Of a stretch of 64,000 bases of DNA, positions 23,583 through 34,004 are shown piece by piece. Origin of the DNA: Eutreptiella sp. 'Long Island Sound 2002' (lineage: Eukaryota; Euglenozoa; Euglenophyceae; Eutreptiales; Eutreptiaceae); the NCBI GenBank assembly GCA_964036045.1, contig OZ038384.1:66468416-66532415 (forward strand), in the 5' to 3' direction. The notes under the pieces were generated by a model. The model did no database searches. It was not told the origin of the DNA and saw nothing but the letters and a program-made list of their open reading frames with translations. A program made the translations under genes and the position numbers. The stretch's first letter is position 1. Every line of letters starts with the position of its first letter.

Positions 23583-23762
23583 GGCTCCATCTTTCACTCC
23601 CTTACTTTTGTTGCCACTGAATGGCTCCTGGCTGGACAGCAAGATGGTGTCGAAATCGCTCCCATGGCTCTGGCGGGTTTTATGGGGTCCATCTCTTCAG
23701 GCGTCTTGCTGCTGTATAATGCAGGCCTCACTGCAACCTATGGATTCAGCACCATGTACCTG
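23583..23762 (+). CDS. transporter exon 3
   Basis: It encodes 60 codons, bounded by TGTTTGCAG|GGC and TACCTG|GTAATT, phase 0. It continues the helix begun in exon 2 (GSIFHSLTFVATEWLL), then a polar loop, then a helix rich in Gly and Leu (MALAGFMGSISSGVLLLY). HSLTFV-E.LL matches the start of the second internal repeat in this superfamily. Confidence 0.65.
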
Positions 23763-24539
23763 GTAATTTCTACTCTGCCTTGTGCCCTGCCTGATTTGTG
23801 CCATGATTCTGTACTATTCCCCAAACATCTTCCAATCCTCAATCCTGTCCTGATTGCAATACAAGGCTTGGGAAATGCGCTTGCAGGGTCATAAACAGTG
23901 GTGGTAATCAACGGGATTGCGATGAAGCGAAAGCCACCCACCAAATGGCGGAGAAAACCTTCACCAAGAGGCTGTTTGTGTTGCCGCTTGCAGAGAAAGG
24001 CAACAGAATGGTCGCAAAAAGATGCCTCTTTCTTCCTCCGTCAATGTCGACGGCAATTTCTACAACCAAGACAAGCCAAACAAGACCACGTCAGGGACAC
24101 AACACCACATTGGTTTTGCACATCAATGTGCAGCAGAACCAAGTGGCGGAATGCACACTGGACAACGCCCTTACAAAATACGTATTTTGGCATAATTTTG
24201 AACACTGGAACATCCACTGGCCAAGAAAGGTGCCATCTCCATGATGTCCACCACCTTCCACACTGTGAATACCTTGCAAGTCGACGGTAAAGAGACGAAC
24301 GAGGAGGAAATCATGACGAAGGTGCCATCGGTGGAGAGTTGTCTGCATGTTCAAACCTCTGTTTGCCGTTGCAGTGGCAACTATCATGCTTGGGTGGGTG
24401 GCAATTGTTGCCATTTCTTGGAATCATACCATGCATGCTTTAAATGGGAATGCCCCTAGCAAAGGAAGGTTCGTGGCACCACAAATGCATTTCCGTGTAT
24501 TGCTAACCCATCATGCATTGGTTTTTTCGTGCATTGCAA

Positions 24540-25140
24540 TTTGGTGCAAAGCGAATTGTCGACAGAACAAAAGAATCCTTTGCAAAACAACGCACACAGA
24601 ATGCAAATGTGAAATACCATTGACACATCCAACCCTCAATTTGTGCATAGGAACTGAGTAACATTGATAATATCAGCCAATGGTCTTTGCAAACCCACCA
24701 CCCCATCATGCCATTTGAAATAGGCTTTGGCATTCGAACAGCCCCACAACCAACCTCCTCAAGCCCCACCCTAGCATGCGCAAAAATAAAATGTAGCATC
24801 GGAAATCATACAGCAAAAATTAATGGGACCACGATGAAGCGAAAGCATATTGCCGACACAAAAACATGCTTTGTGGATATGGAACATGCATGGGCATTCA
24901 TGCAACCCCCAGTGACTTCCTTTGGCATAGCACGCACAAAATCAATCATACTGCAAAGCTCAATGGGATTGTGATGAAGGGAAAGCCAATTGCTGAATGA
25001 AAACCAAATTCTGTGCAAAACAAGGTACAAGCAATGCAAGTGTGAAACACCATTGGCACATCAACCTACGTACATCAACCTGGATAATTTCAACCAACTG
25101 TCTTTCCAAATTCACCACCCCATTGTGCCGTGTGAACCAA
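24540..25140 (+). repeat. diverged tandem duplication in intron 3
   Basis: The block 24,540-24,720 (with GTGAAATACCATTG and CAACCCACCACCCCAT-like words) is repeated, diverged, at 25,000-25,140. A second word, GATGAAG.GAAAGC, recurs at about 23,920, 24,833 and 24,973, and inverted near 25,840. Confidence 0.45.
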
Positions 25141-25250
25141 TCAATATGGCCACATAACCCCGGCATTCTCGGGGTCCCCATTCTGGGGAGAGGTGAAAAT
25201 GGCTACAGAACCCCTGACTTCTCCGTACCGGGGGAGAATCAATATGGACA
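25133..25250 (-). repeat. about 53-bp dispersed repeat, two units
   Basis: Two adjacent inverted units of the repeat described at 22,040. Confidence 0.55.
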
Positions 25251-25286
25251 AATTTGATGGAGGATGAAGTATGCAGTGCATTCACA

Positions 25287-25800
25287 CTAAGTGATGCCCC
25301 GGGTTTCAAAAGTTGTAAGAAATAGCTGAAAAATGCCCCCTTTTTGGCCGTTTTGGGCCCCAAGCAATACAATCCATGGTGGGGGCCATTTGTACGAGAA
25401 CCAATCTAGATGATGAACTTGGAGCACTGTGTATAGCGTGTGCACCCAAGTAGTGGGCTCAACCACCCCTTTTGGGGGCCAAAATACTGCAAAATCGGCC
25501 TTGAAAAGTAGCTTTTTTGCATACGTTGTCAAGTGCCACCTTCTTTTGTTGTGCTTGAGTGCCATGTATTGCCTGGAGCACGTATAGGATGATAAACAAT
25601 GATGGATGCAAACACTTGCAAGTTGTTCCCACACCATAAACAACCTTCAATTCCCCATTGGCATCAAGGAGTGGTTCGCCACGCACAGTTGCTCGGGTAG
25701 GGTTACCAGGGGTCGCATTTGGGTCAGAAAGTAGTCTCAAACATTGTTGTCCAAGGTTGTCTATAGACCACTTGGGGTGCACCAACAAGTGGGTTTAATT
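25287..25800 (-). repeat. diverged relative of the TIR-element interior
   Basis: The stretch ending GACCACTTGGGGTGCACC at about 25,780 resembles the repeat landmark GACCACTTGGGATGCTC of the CTACACCCC family, and GGCCGTTTTGGGCCCC occurs near 25,345. The termini were not found. Confidence 0.35.
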
Positions 25801-25924
25801 GTTTTTGACACGATGTCGGCAATGGGTTTTCGCTTCACTACAATCCCATTAATCTTTGCCGTGTGATTACTGATTTTGTGCGTGCTACGGTGGGGCTAGA
25901 GGAGGATGGTTGGGGGGCCGAACG

Positions 25925-26070
25925 ATTATGGGGACTCGGAGAAGGTAGGGGTTATGTAGCCATATTGATTCCTCCCCATGATGGGGACCCCGAGAAGGCA
26001 AGTGTGATGGAGCCATATTGATTTCTCGCCACCGTTTCACCCTGAGAAGGCAGGGGTTATGTCGCCTTAG
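25925..26070 (+). repeat. about 53-bp dispersed repeat, three tandem units
   Basis: Three imperfect head-to-tail units, each with a GAGAAGG...GG core and a GCCATATT/GTCGCC end. Confidence 0.55.
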
Positions 26071-27109
26071 ACAAAATGCAAACTAGTGCTTCAATTATTT
26101 GATCTTTGCCCATTTCATGCGTGCTTGCTTGGTGCTGCCACTATTGCTATTGTTGCTGCCTATGTCAAAAGGATAGCTCCACCCTCAATCCTAAAAATGG
26201 TTATATAGTGTTATTGGTTCCAACATAAAGAGGGTTGCAAAACCTTACTGGTTCCACTAGCTCGGGGACCCTACCCTAGCATGTGCACAGTGCACCACTT
26301 GTTGGTGCCCATAAGGCATTGAAGGGTGTTGGCAGCGTGGAAATAGCTGGCAAGTGTTCACATTCGTCATTATTTCTCACCACAAGCGTGCCCAAGGCAG
26401 CATTTAATAGTTAAGAAACGGAAAGGCGGATGGGACTTGAAAAAGTACACAGAAGAACTCACTTCAAGGCTGTTTTGGAGGTACTTTGACCCCCCAGATG
26501 GGGTCTTTGAGCCCACTAGTTGTGTGCAAAAGCCACTATGTGGTGCACCAAGGTGTTTGTTCATCATCCGGGTTGGTTCCGATGCACATGGCCCCCTCCA
26601 ATGACATCTTAGCCACCCAAAACACCCCAAAAAGGCTTTTTTTTTTGCCATTTTTGGTAGATTTTGAAACCCTAGTCCACCACTTGCAACGGCTGTTCCT
26701 GGCCGCCCTTTTTGAGTTTCTTCCTCAAATTTTGTGTGATTGTACTTCATACTCATAGGTATCACAAACCCAAATTTGAGCCAAATCTAAACCACTACAT
26801 CGGAGCTCTAATTTTTGTCCATTTCTTGCGTGATTGCTTGCCTGCCGGCTGTCTGGCTTGCTGCGGCCACCAAAAGGGGCAGGTCCACCCTAAACCCTCA
26901 AGAGGGTAACAAAGCCTTACAAGTGTAAGGCTAACTAGGTAACAAGCACAATTGCATACTGCTGCTTGATGCACATACCTTGGTGAGAACCATAGATTCT
27001 ATCATTCCAGCAACATGTGGTGGATATGCATGCATAGGCCTTTTTGCATTGAGTGTGTTGACACAAAATTTTCCTTCTGGCGCCTTTGTTGCCACTGGAA
27101 ATGATGGTT

Positions 27110-27190
27110 CCTGTCAATTGAGCCCTTTTCCTAGACCCCCTCCCCCCAGTGTTTGGGGGGCTCTATTCACCCCCCCCCCCCCCAAAGTGA
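27110..27190 (+). repeat. poly-C mini-element, copy 1
   Basis: It runs from CCTGTCAATTGAGCCCTTTT through GGGGGGCTCTATTC to a run of C. Related copies lie at 31,930-32,020 (inverted) and 32,245-32,320. The arms are partly self-complementary (GAGCCC/GGGCTC). Confidence 0.5.
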
Positions 27191-27564
27191 AAAGCCGACT
27201 TCCGCTGTGCGCTCAGGTGGGCAAGGCCTTCCCTGGGCCCCTCACCATTTGTCCGTAAGTGATGCCCATGTGTTATGGCTATGGGGGGCCTTTGCTTAGC
27301 GCATCCTCGATCCAACCCCCTGATCTGTGTTTTTCGATTTTTGATTTTGACCCTAGAGCCCCTTCACTTCGCCAATGCAGTGAACCCGACCTTTGATGCC
27401 CTGCCCTGCATTTGCATGTCGTGTCCCATTCTCTGCCCTGTTGTCTTGCGTTGCACGTGTTATCCAATTCTATGCCCTGTTCCTGCTGTATGTGTGCTTA
27501 TTTGATGCCCTGCCCTGCATTTGCATGTGATATGCTGCTGCATCCTGTCTTACATCTCTTTAAG

Positions 27565-27774
27565 GAGCCTGTGGAAGCTACTGGTGGCTCTTGGGGAAAG
27601 GTTGCCTTTGGGTTGCCCTGTTTGTTGATTGCCAACATGGTGCATTCGGGAGCCTTCTTCTGTATGCTTGGCTCGTTGGGGGCCGTCGTGGCCGGGATCA
27701 TGAAGGGGTTGCAAGCAGTCGCAGTTTTCATCCTCAGTGCCACTATCTACTGCTCCATCGAGGAGACCCAGTGT
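27565..27774 (+). CDS. transporter exon 4
   Basis: It encodes 70 codons, bounded by CTCTTTAAG|GAG and CAGTGT|GTTGTA (phase 0). It encodes a helix (VAFGLPCLLIANMVHSGAFF) and the strongly conserved GAVVAGIMKGLQAVAVFILS segment. In SLC35-like carriers this corresponds to the ninth helix, and it is followed by ...EETQC. The donor choice is the only phase-0 GT at that point. Confidence 0.65.
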
Positions 27775-29077
27775 GTTGTATTTTTTGTGGATGGCAAATA
27801 TGGGCCTGGGTTACTGAAGACGTTTGCCATGTACATGGTATGCCTGATAGGCTGTGGGGTAGAGGAGGTGAAGGCAGTCCATGCACCACCGCTTGGGCAG
27901 GGAGGGGAGGGTCTGTCATGAGGGTAGGAGTCTACGTTGCATTGGACTGTGTCATTGTTGTCAAACGTGCCAAAGGCATTGAAAGTGACGCAACGGCATT
28001 GCCTAGTGTTGTGTGATTTGCCAAACCTCCCCGTTTGGCACATTTTTTCGCGCGCCTTTCCACAATTTCGGGTTCTGGAACACACACAAAAGCACTTTTT
28101 TGTGCGGCTCACCACAGTTCTGGGCCCCACACCTCCCACTTGATGGTGCATTTCACATGACGGGACATGTGACTCATTTGACCACTTTCCAAAGCGATGG
28201 GCGGTGCTCAATGTGATGCCCCACATCCCCATGGAGGTGCCCCACAGGAGCCACTTTGTTGTGAATGCTGATCCAATCTTACCGGCACGTTTAGTAGCAT
28301 TTCTGGGGGCACACGGCGTCTTTTGCAGTAGCGGGGCGCAGGATGAGTGCCGTTTGTCGTCTTTGGTGGGACAGTTGTGCCCATATGTTGGTGCGCCCCC
28401 CGCCCACCACCACCCGCCGCTTCCGATTTGATGCTGAAGCGCACGTTGCCACCCGCCTCCAACTTCGTCGGAGCATCTGCCATCTACCCATGTGCCAAGG
28501 CACTGGACACTGCCACTCAAGTGAAACGCCACAGTGTCGCCTGTGCCATGGCATGTGAGGTGGATGGCCAATGGCGACTGGCAACACGGGTGGTACCATC
28601 ACTTTGGAGGCCCTATCACGCAGGGAGCGGATCCAGTGCGACACAGTGGTGATGGGGAACGTCCAACCTACGTTTTCCCATACTATGCCCGACGGCGTAG
28701 CAGAAGTGAGGCAGGTCAGTGAACCGATGGAGCGTGCCGGGCCTTGCGCATTTCACACGCGGCCCAGAGCGTCCGTGTGCGGCCAGAAGCGCCCTTTTGC
28801 AAAACGGTGTTGATTGAAAGGTGGCAAATGCCACTTCCAAAGTCTGCGCAGTGGCCAGACGCTGCATGACGTCCTGCCTCGCGGACTGAGCGCTATGTGG
28901 TCATACACCAATGGACTTTGGTCGGGGTGCAATAGCGTGTGTCCAGCCGGGGTCCGGTCACTGGCGATGCGGGGTGCGTGTCGGAAGGGCTGTGTGCCAA
29001 ACACTGCTGCGTGGGATGGCTTGGGAGTTTGCCTGCCCCTTCGTGCCTATGGCCACGCTCTTTTATACTGTCCGCAG

Positions 29078-29206
29078 GTGGTCCGAGGAGTATTTGCCTA
29101 CTCCGTTGCACCCAAAGCGGAGGCGCTGGCCCCTCCTCCGGACGTTGTGCCGGGTCCCATGGAGAGCGGTGACCCCTCCACTGACAAAAAGTATCAGTCG
29201 CTGTAG
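29078..29206 (+). CDS. transporter exon 5 (C-terminus)
   Basis: It encodes 42 codons plus a TAG stop, after the acceptor GTCCGCAG|GTG. It begins VVRGVFAYS, which fits the end of the last transmembrane helix in EamA/SLC35 proteins (compare the common V.GV..YS pattern). A polar Pro/Asp/Lys tail ending in KKYQSL follows. It lacks about ten residues expected after exon 4, so a microexon may lie in 27,775-29,077. Confidence 0.5.
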   Translation: MVRGVFAYSVAPKAEALAPPPDVVPGPMESGDPSTDKKYQSL

Positions 29207-31576
29207 TTGATGTGTTGCCCTTCCTGTGTGCCCCATATGTGCAGAGCTGCGCAGAGTGTCACGACTAGTTCGGCTACAGTTTGGGGGTAGGGTCTGTGTC
29301 TCGGGGGGTTATTGTTGAGGGGTGTGTGCTCTGACGCACCCAAACTGCCCCAGTGTGTGTCCATGTGGTTGGAGCGGTGGCCGGGGCACCGACTCTGTTG
29401 TGCAGTGCCCCTCTGGCTCATGAGGGACCGTGTTCGGTCAGCGATGTAGCACAGGACTTGGGGCCCAAGGGACTGTTCGGCCATTGACTGTGGTCAGGGG
29501 CGGTTGTTGGGGGGAACACACAGCCCCGTGTCGCCGCGAGGTTCTGTCCCAAGGGGGGTGTAACCAGGGAAGAGGGCGGGGCTGAGGGTTGAGACACCCT
29601 CAATCGTGGGGCGGACTAGCTAGCACTGGGCCACACAGTCCCTTACTGCAGTGGAGCCCCCCGCGTCCCCCCTAGAGCGCCAGCCTGTTTGACCATCATG
29701 GGGACCCCCTCCATTTTACAACTGCCACAAGACACACACACGCGCGCACACACACACACAGTGCGTTTGGAGGAAGCCAGCGGCTGGCGGGAGGGCTGGG
29801 CCCATGGGGAAGCCTGTGCCTTCCGACCGGACTGGACTGCAGTTACATGGATGCAGTCACAGTCCTCACCCAACCCACTGAGCTGGCTCAGGACGACACG
29901 AAATGCGTTGATCCCATTCCCTAGGCCATTGATCTCCCTGCCCATTCTGCAGATGTAGGGCGTGGCACCAGGGGTCTTGCTGCCCTCACAGGTATGCATG
30001 CCAAGTTGGTGAGGGTCCTCAAGATCAAGGAGTGCCTCAGAGCGTGGTGACACGCCACTGACGGGATACTCTGGGGCTGCCCCCTATATCAAAGCCCATA
30101 TGGCTCTCGAGCCTAACTGCCTCCTCCTTGGAGGCAGCGGCGGCAGTGGGGGGGGGGGGCTTGCATGGGGGTGGTGGGTCCACATCCCCTGGGGGGTGTG
30201 CTAGCTTGCATGTTGCAGGGCGCACACATTGCGGTGGCATGCCCACCAAGTCCTTGGCATCACTAGCTACGCTGCTACGCTACAACCCGGGCTTACACCT
30301 GCCTCACCGCCGCTCGTGGGCCATCTTAGTGACAACGACACTTGCACAACCCTGCATTAGCCCAGTGCACCCTCTAGACGGAAGCCAGTGGGCACCACCA
30401 CCGCAGAGTGCAGGGTACGCCAGCCGACAATGTTGGAGAGGTGGCCCAACCCGCTATCATGGACCCCAAGTAGTCATGGATGATGCGGATGTCCCATGTT
30501 TTCCTTGTGGGTGGCCATTGGTTGATGTAGCTGCAACGATTGGTCATGGAACATGCTGTGACCGCGACCACGGTGGTGCCCATGAAGTTAAGCTGCTGCC
30601 CGGTATACATGACCAAGCCGTTGAAGTGTACACTGAGGACATGTGTGACGTGGTCAACGCTTTGCTTGCCATAGAGCAAGGTGCATAGGTGCGCTGCATG
30701 CAACTCTCTTGGGGGACCTTACCCTAGGGGATTGAAAGCCGAGGGCATGCCACAGTGGCGCATGCTATGGGGGGAGCTTGCCGGCCCTCGAGGCTTTGGG
30801 GGATCCACGGTGTCCGCCTGCTAGGCTTCGAGCCATTGAACCATTCGCTGCTGCAACCCCTCATTAAGTTGGACCATCGCCAAGGAGCATCCCAGCACCA
30901 GCCTCCACTAGTGTCGCCATCGTTGTCTTTGCTCATGGCCTAGTTGCCATGAAGGTTGGGTCCCGCTCCAGCCCTACCAGGATGGGCAATGCAATGCACG
31001 GTGGCATGCTCACTTGCCTCCCTATAGAGCTAACTCGTCCGTTGACCCATGATACACCGGAGCAAGCCGGGGAGGGCTAATGGAGGTTTGAGGAGGTAGG
31101 CTCCAACCTGCTAACCCCCCCTTCCCCTTCACATTAGTGTCCACCACCTCAAAGAGGCATGTGCCCTCCTTAATATGGGATTCCCGCCGTCAATGGCGTT
31201 CCTAGGCTGGCCCAATGGGACCCCCACGGCCAATGCCCAAGAAATGCATGAGTTGTTAGGGCCATCAAGGAGCCCACTGCAAGCATGTGGAAGGACGGGA
31301 GTTGTGCCTAGAGGCTTTCATGGCGAAGTATGGGCACCAAATGCCCATACTTGCAAGCCACTTTCCGGGCCCAAAAATCTGTGCTGCTGTGAGCAATCCT
31401 TCCAAGACAAGATCTTGTAGTTAGCATGTACTAGGAGCATTGGAAAGAGCCTTGGATGGATAAAAACGAGGCCGAATCGCCTATGACTTGGGGCGCAGAT
31501 CTCTATGCTGCCGTGAGCGAGTTCGTGTGGGTAGCCTCTTCTCGGGGCTTTGCACCCATCAATAACCTCTTCCTAC
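29207..31576. other. no gene supported
   Basis: GC-richer sequence with moderate open frames on both strands (for example 30,128-30,688) that I do not recognise and cannot confirm by splice pattern. A CA/CG microsatellite lies at about 29,738-29,760 and a G run near 30,149. Confidence 0.4.
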
Positions 31577-31630
31577 AGCACAATCGGTCATGCACTTGTT
31601 GAGTAGCACCACATTCGCTGGTTCGAGTCC
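31577..31630 (+). other. possible tRNA-derived relic
   Basis: AGCACAATCGGTC (31,577) resembles a pol III A box. GGTTCGAGTCC (31,620-31,630) is a perfect B box about 30 bp downstream. The T-stem and acceptor stem do not pair, so this is at most a decayed tRNA or SINE head. Confidence 0.2.
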
Positions 31631-31929
31631 TAGTTGCCTCTTGGGACTTGTCCGCATAGTCCACCACCAAAGGTTTCTATATAGCTCAGAGCATATGGCA
31701 TACAACTACCACCCTAGGGGCCGTCCAAACATAAACACTAAGATAGTGTCATTGATTTGCCAGACTATCGTTCCCGTTGTCTGGTTCAGTGCCCGTTGTC
31801 TGGTTCAGTGCCCAGGTGCACACATATTGATCAGTTGGTTGGAGCTGCCCAAAGTTGTTGATGGGTAGTGGGTACCCAAACGGGCTGAGGCCCCACCACC
31901 ATCGGCTGTCAGAGGGGCATGTCGGGTTT

Positions 31930-32020
31930 TCACTTCCGGGCGGCGGGGGGGGGGGGGGGGGGTCAATAGAGCCCCCCAAAGCTGGGGGGGGGGGGGTTCG
32001 GGAAAAGGCTCAAATGACAG
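31930..32020 (-). repeat. poly-C mini-element, copy 2
   Basis: Inverted copy with a long G run (31,942-31,960), then TCAATAGAGCCCCCC, and an end reading GGCTCAAATGACAGG. Confidence 0.5.
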
Positions 32021-32244
32021 GCACCATTAATCAGTCATTATGAAGTCTGGCACCAAAGGCGCCGAAAATTCTTTTGAGCACCAAAATTGGTCAATTTTTT
32101 TCACCAAATATATGGCAAATGATGACTTTTATGAACCCCCTCCACGCGTTGATTCCAAAAATCCCATTTTCTTTGCCCCCCCGATTTTTAAGTCTAGGTC
32201 ACCTCCAAGGCCTGGGGGTCAGACTCGGTGGGATTTTGGGGGTC

Positions 32245-32320
32245 CTGTCAATTGAGCCCTTTTTGGGGGAGGGGGGGGTCCGGCCGGAGGGCTCTATCGA
32301 CCCCCCCCCCCCCCGGATGG
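32245..32320 (+). repeat. poly-C mini-element, copy 3
   Basis: CCTGTCAATTGAGCCCTTTT, then GGAGGGCTCTATCG and a C run (about 32,301-32,314). It has the same plan as copy 1. Confidence 0.5.
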
Positions 32321-33146
32321 GGCCCACACCTACTGGCAGCATGTGGCAAAGTAGCTCTGGCTGTACAAGCTGGCTTTCGTGCGCTGGTACTCGCGGTGGC
32401 GCCCGTTGCAACGGAGCTAGAGTTGATGACCACTGCGTGGCTACGCCTGGGGATTCACGGTGGTGACAGCCTGCACTTGGGCCTTCGAGCCGACCATGAG
32501 GTGACAGCGACGTGGCCACCAGCGCACCCCCACACAGTATACGTCACGTGGTCGGGGCTGCTCATGGGCACATGCGCGGAAGCGTCACACTGGCTTACGG
32601 CAGCTCGTCGAGACGGCCTGGCCAGCGTCTACCTGGAGGCAGTAGCCACGTATGCCCGATCAGCAGCCTGGGATGTGTTCTGGTCTGCATCCAATGGTCG
32701 GGTGAGCGGGTGGACGCATGGGCTGTCGTGGCAACACGCCGCCTGCTTGTCCGCATTCCTGCACCTGTACCACCACGCTGTCATAGCGCTAGCAGAAGTC
32801 CCCAGGCTTGGGCGTGGCAGCCCTGGTGGAACCCGAGTTCCCTCTCGGCTTAGACGGGTAGCACCGTTCTGTGCTTGTCGTGATTGGCGGTGGGCGGGCA
32901 CCTGACTAGGAAGGTGCCGCTGTGCACCGCTGGAGCCTGGCGCGGCTAGACGCCCAGCCAGAGCATGTGCATGTTCGAGTTGGAGATCGATTCTGGATGT
33001 CTGCGCCAAAAGGCACAGTGCCGCAGGAGCTGGTGGCGGCGCTAACTGCCTTGTCTGCAGTGGTGCCCAGCAGCTCCATAGTGGTCCGTGCCAGGGGCGC
33101 CCCCGATGCCCCTCCCGGGGGTTCGGGCCCAATAGCATCGGAGTGA
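32317..33146 (+). pseudogene. unrecognised coding-like relic
   Basis: A GC-rich frame stays open from about 32,317 to 32,905 and has protein-like composition (Ala, Val, Trp, His). Near 32,800-32,920 the coding look moves to another frame that continues as VHVRVGDRFWMSAPKGTVP and then a helical ALTALS segment, with a TAG at the switch. This fits a gene broken by a frameshift and a stop, or two exons. No domain was recognised. Confidence 0.3.
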
Positions 33147-33314
33147 ATCCGCGAGCGGGGGACCCACAATTTTTGAGCCTAGACGGGTCCGTCGCATTTT
33201 TTCAAGTCGGGAGCGTCCAACCCCCCCCCCCCCCCGAAACGAAACCCCGGCCTCCCATGGTAGGAACCCAAGACCCTACCTCCTAGACACATGAGCTATC
33301 ACCCGTAGCAACTT

Positions 33315-34004
33315 ATGCTTATATTGCGCTGGTGCAATACATCCAATGACACCGAGGAGCCAAGAGGCTTCTCCTTTGGTGTTGTGCACCTTTGTTACGG
33401 GTGCAATGAGTTGCCAACCGCTGCATGGCAAGCTATGAGGTTGGTTTACACATATATTGTGCACATCATCCCAGAATTTGTAAGAGAAGGTTGCACGGCA
33501 ACCCTATATATGCATGGGTGGTCCCACACATGGTTCAACCCTCGTACTCCCATGCTGTACTCTGATGAGGCTGGGGAGAGGGATCTCTAGGTGGCAAAAA
33601 GATATGCCCCCGTGACCGGTACTAGACATTAGGCTAGCATCAAGGAAAGTTGGAAACCTGACTTGTATTGAAAAATTTTAGGGAAGAAGAAGAAGATCCC
33701 CTTTGCCAAATTTTGGACCCTTGTGCATAGCAACATTCTTCTAGAGGCGTGCATGGTTGCTGCCAATGCAATGTGGCATGCAATGTTCCAACACCTTTTG
33801 CAACATTTGTTACATTTGCAATCAGCCGGAGGTTGCACCATCTTTATGCATCTAGAAACCAAATATGTCAAGTGCACACTTGCAGGTGCCAAGCCTGAAA
33901 TCTATATGGTTTGTGTGTGGGGGGCATATGGCTCAAAGCGTGGCACATGGAAGTTGGTGCCAATAGAGGTGGAGATTGTCTGCAGCCGGGCACCATCGGT
34001 TTGA
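33315..34004 (+). pseudogene. decayed copy 2 of the unrecognised protein
   Basis: One frame runs across the whole interval with internal stops near 33,588, 33,632 and 33,670. It aligns with the relic at 7.5-8.2 kb: YIVHIIPEF, TATLYMHGWSHTWF, VAKRYAPVT, a SIK.SWK segment and a Lys tract. The 3' open part (33,723-34,004) adds ANAMWHAMFQHLLQHLL and ends after a W-rich stretch. Two diverged copies preserving the same order of motifs show that this was once a protein. Its role is unknown. Confidence 0.45.

Larger units (their letters stand above)
13893..29206 (+). other. split gene for an SLC35/EamA-like transporter
   Basis: Five exons (13,893-14,264; 21,507-21,737; 23,583-23,762; 27,565-27,774; 29,078-29,206) join in phase 0 with GT donors and AG|G acceptors. 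Together they encode 373 codons of a multi-pass membrane protein organised like drug/metabolite or nucleotide-sugar transporters. The exon 1-2 and 2-3 junctions read smoothly through transmembrane segments. Between exons 3-4 and 4-5 the family pattern suggests that short exons I could not place may be missing. Substrate is unknown. The gene carries at least four TIR elements in intron 1. Confidence 0.65.

Noticed and set aside
24347-24480. Hydrophobic frame (FAVAVATIMLGWVAIVAIS) as a missing transporter exon
   Set aside because: The only nearby acceptor gives the wrong codon phase for exons 3 and 4, so I left it out.
33245-33310. Minus-strand tRNA-like stretch with TAGCTCATGTG and GGTTCCTACC
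   Set aside because: The box spacing is too short and the stems do not pair; at best a very old SINE fragment.
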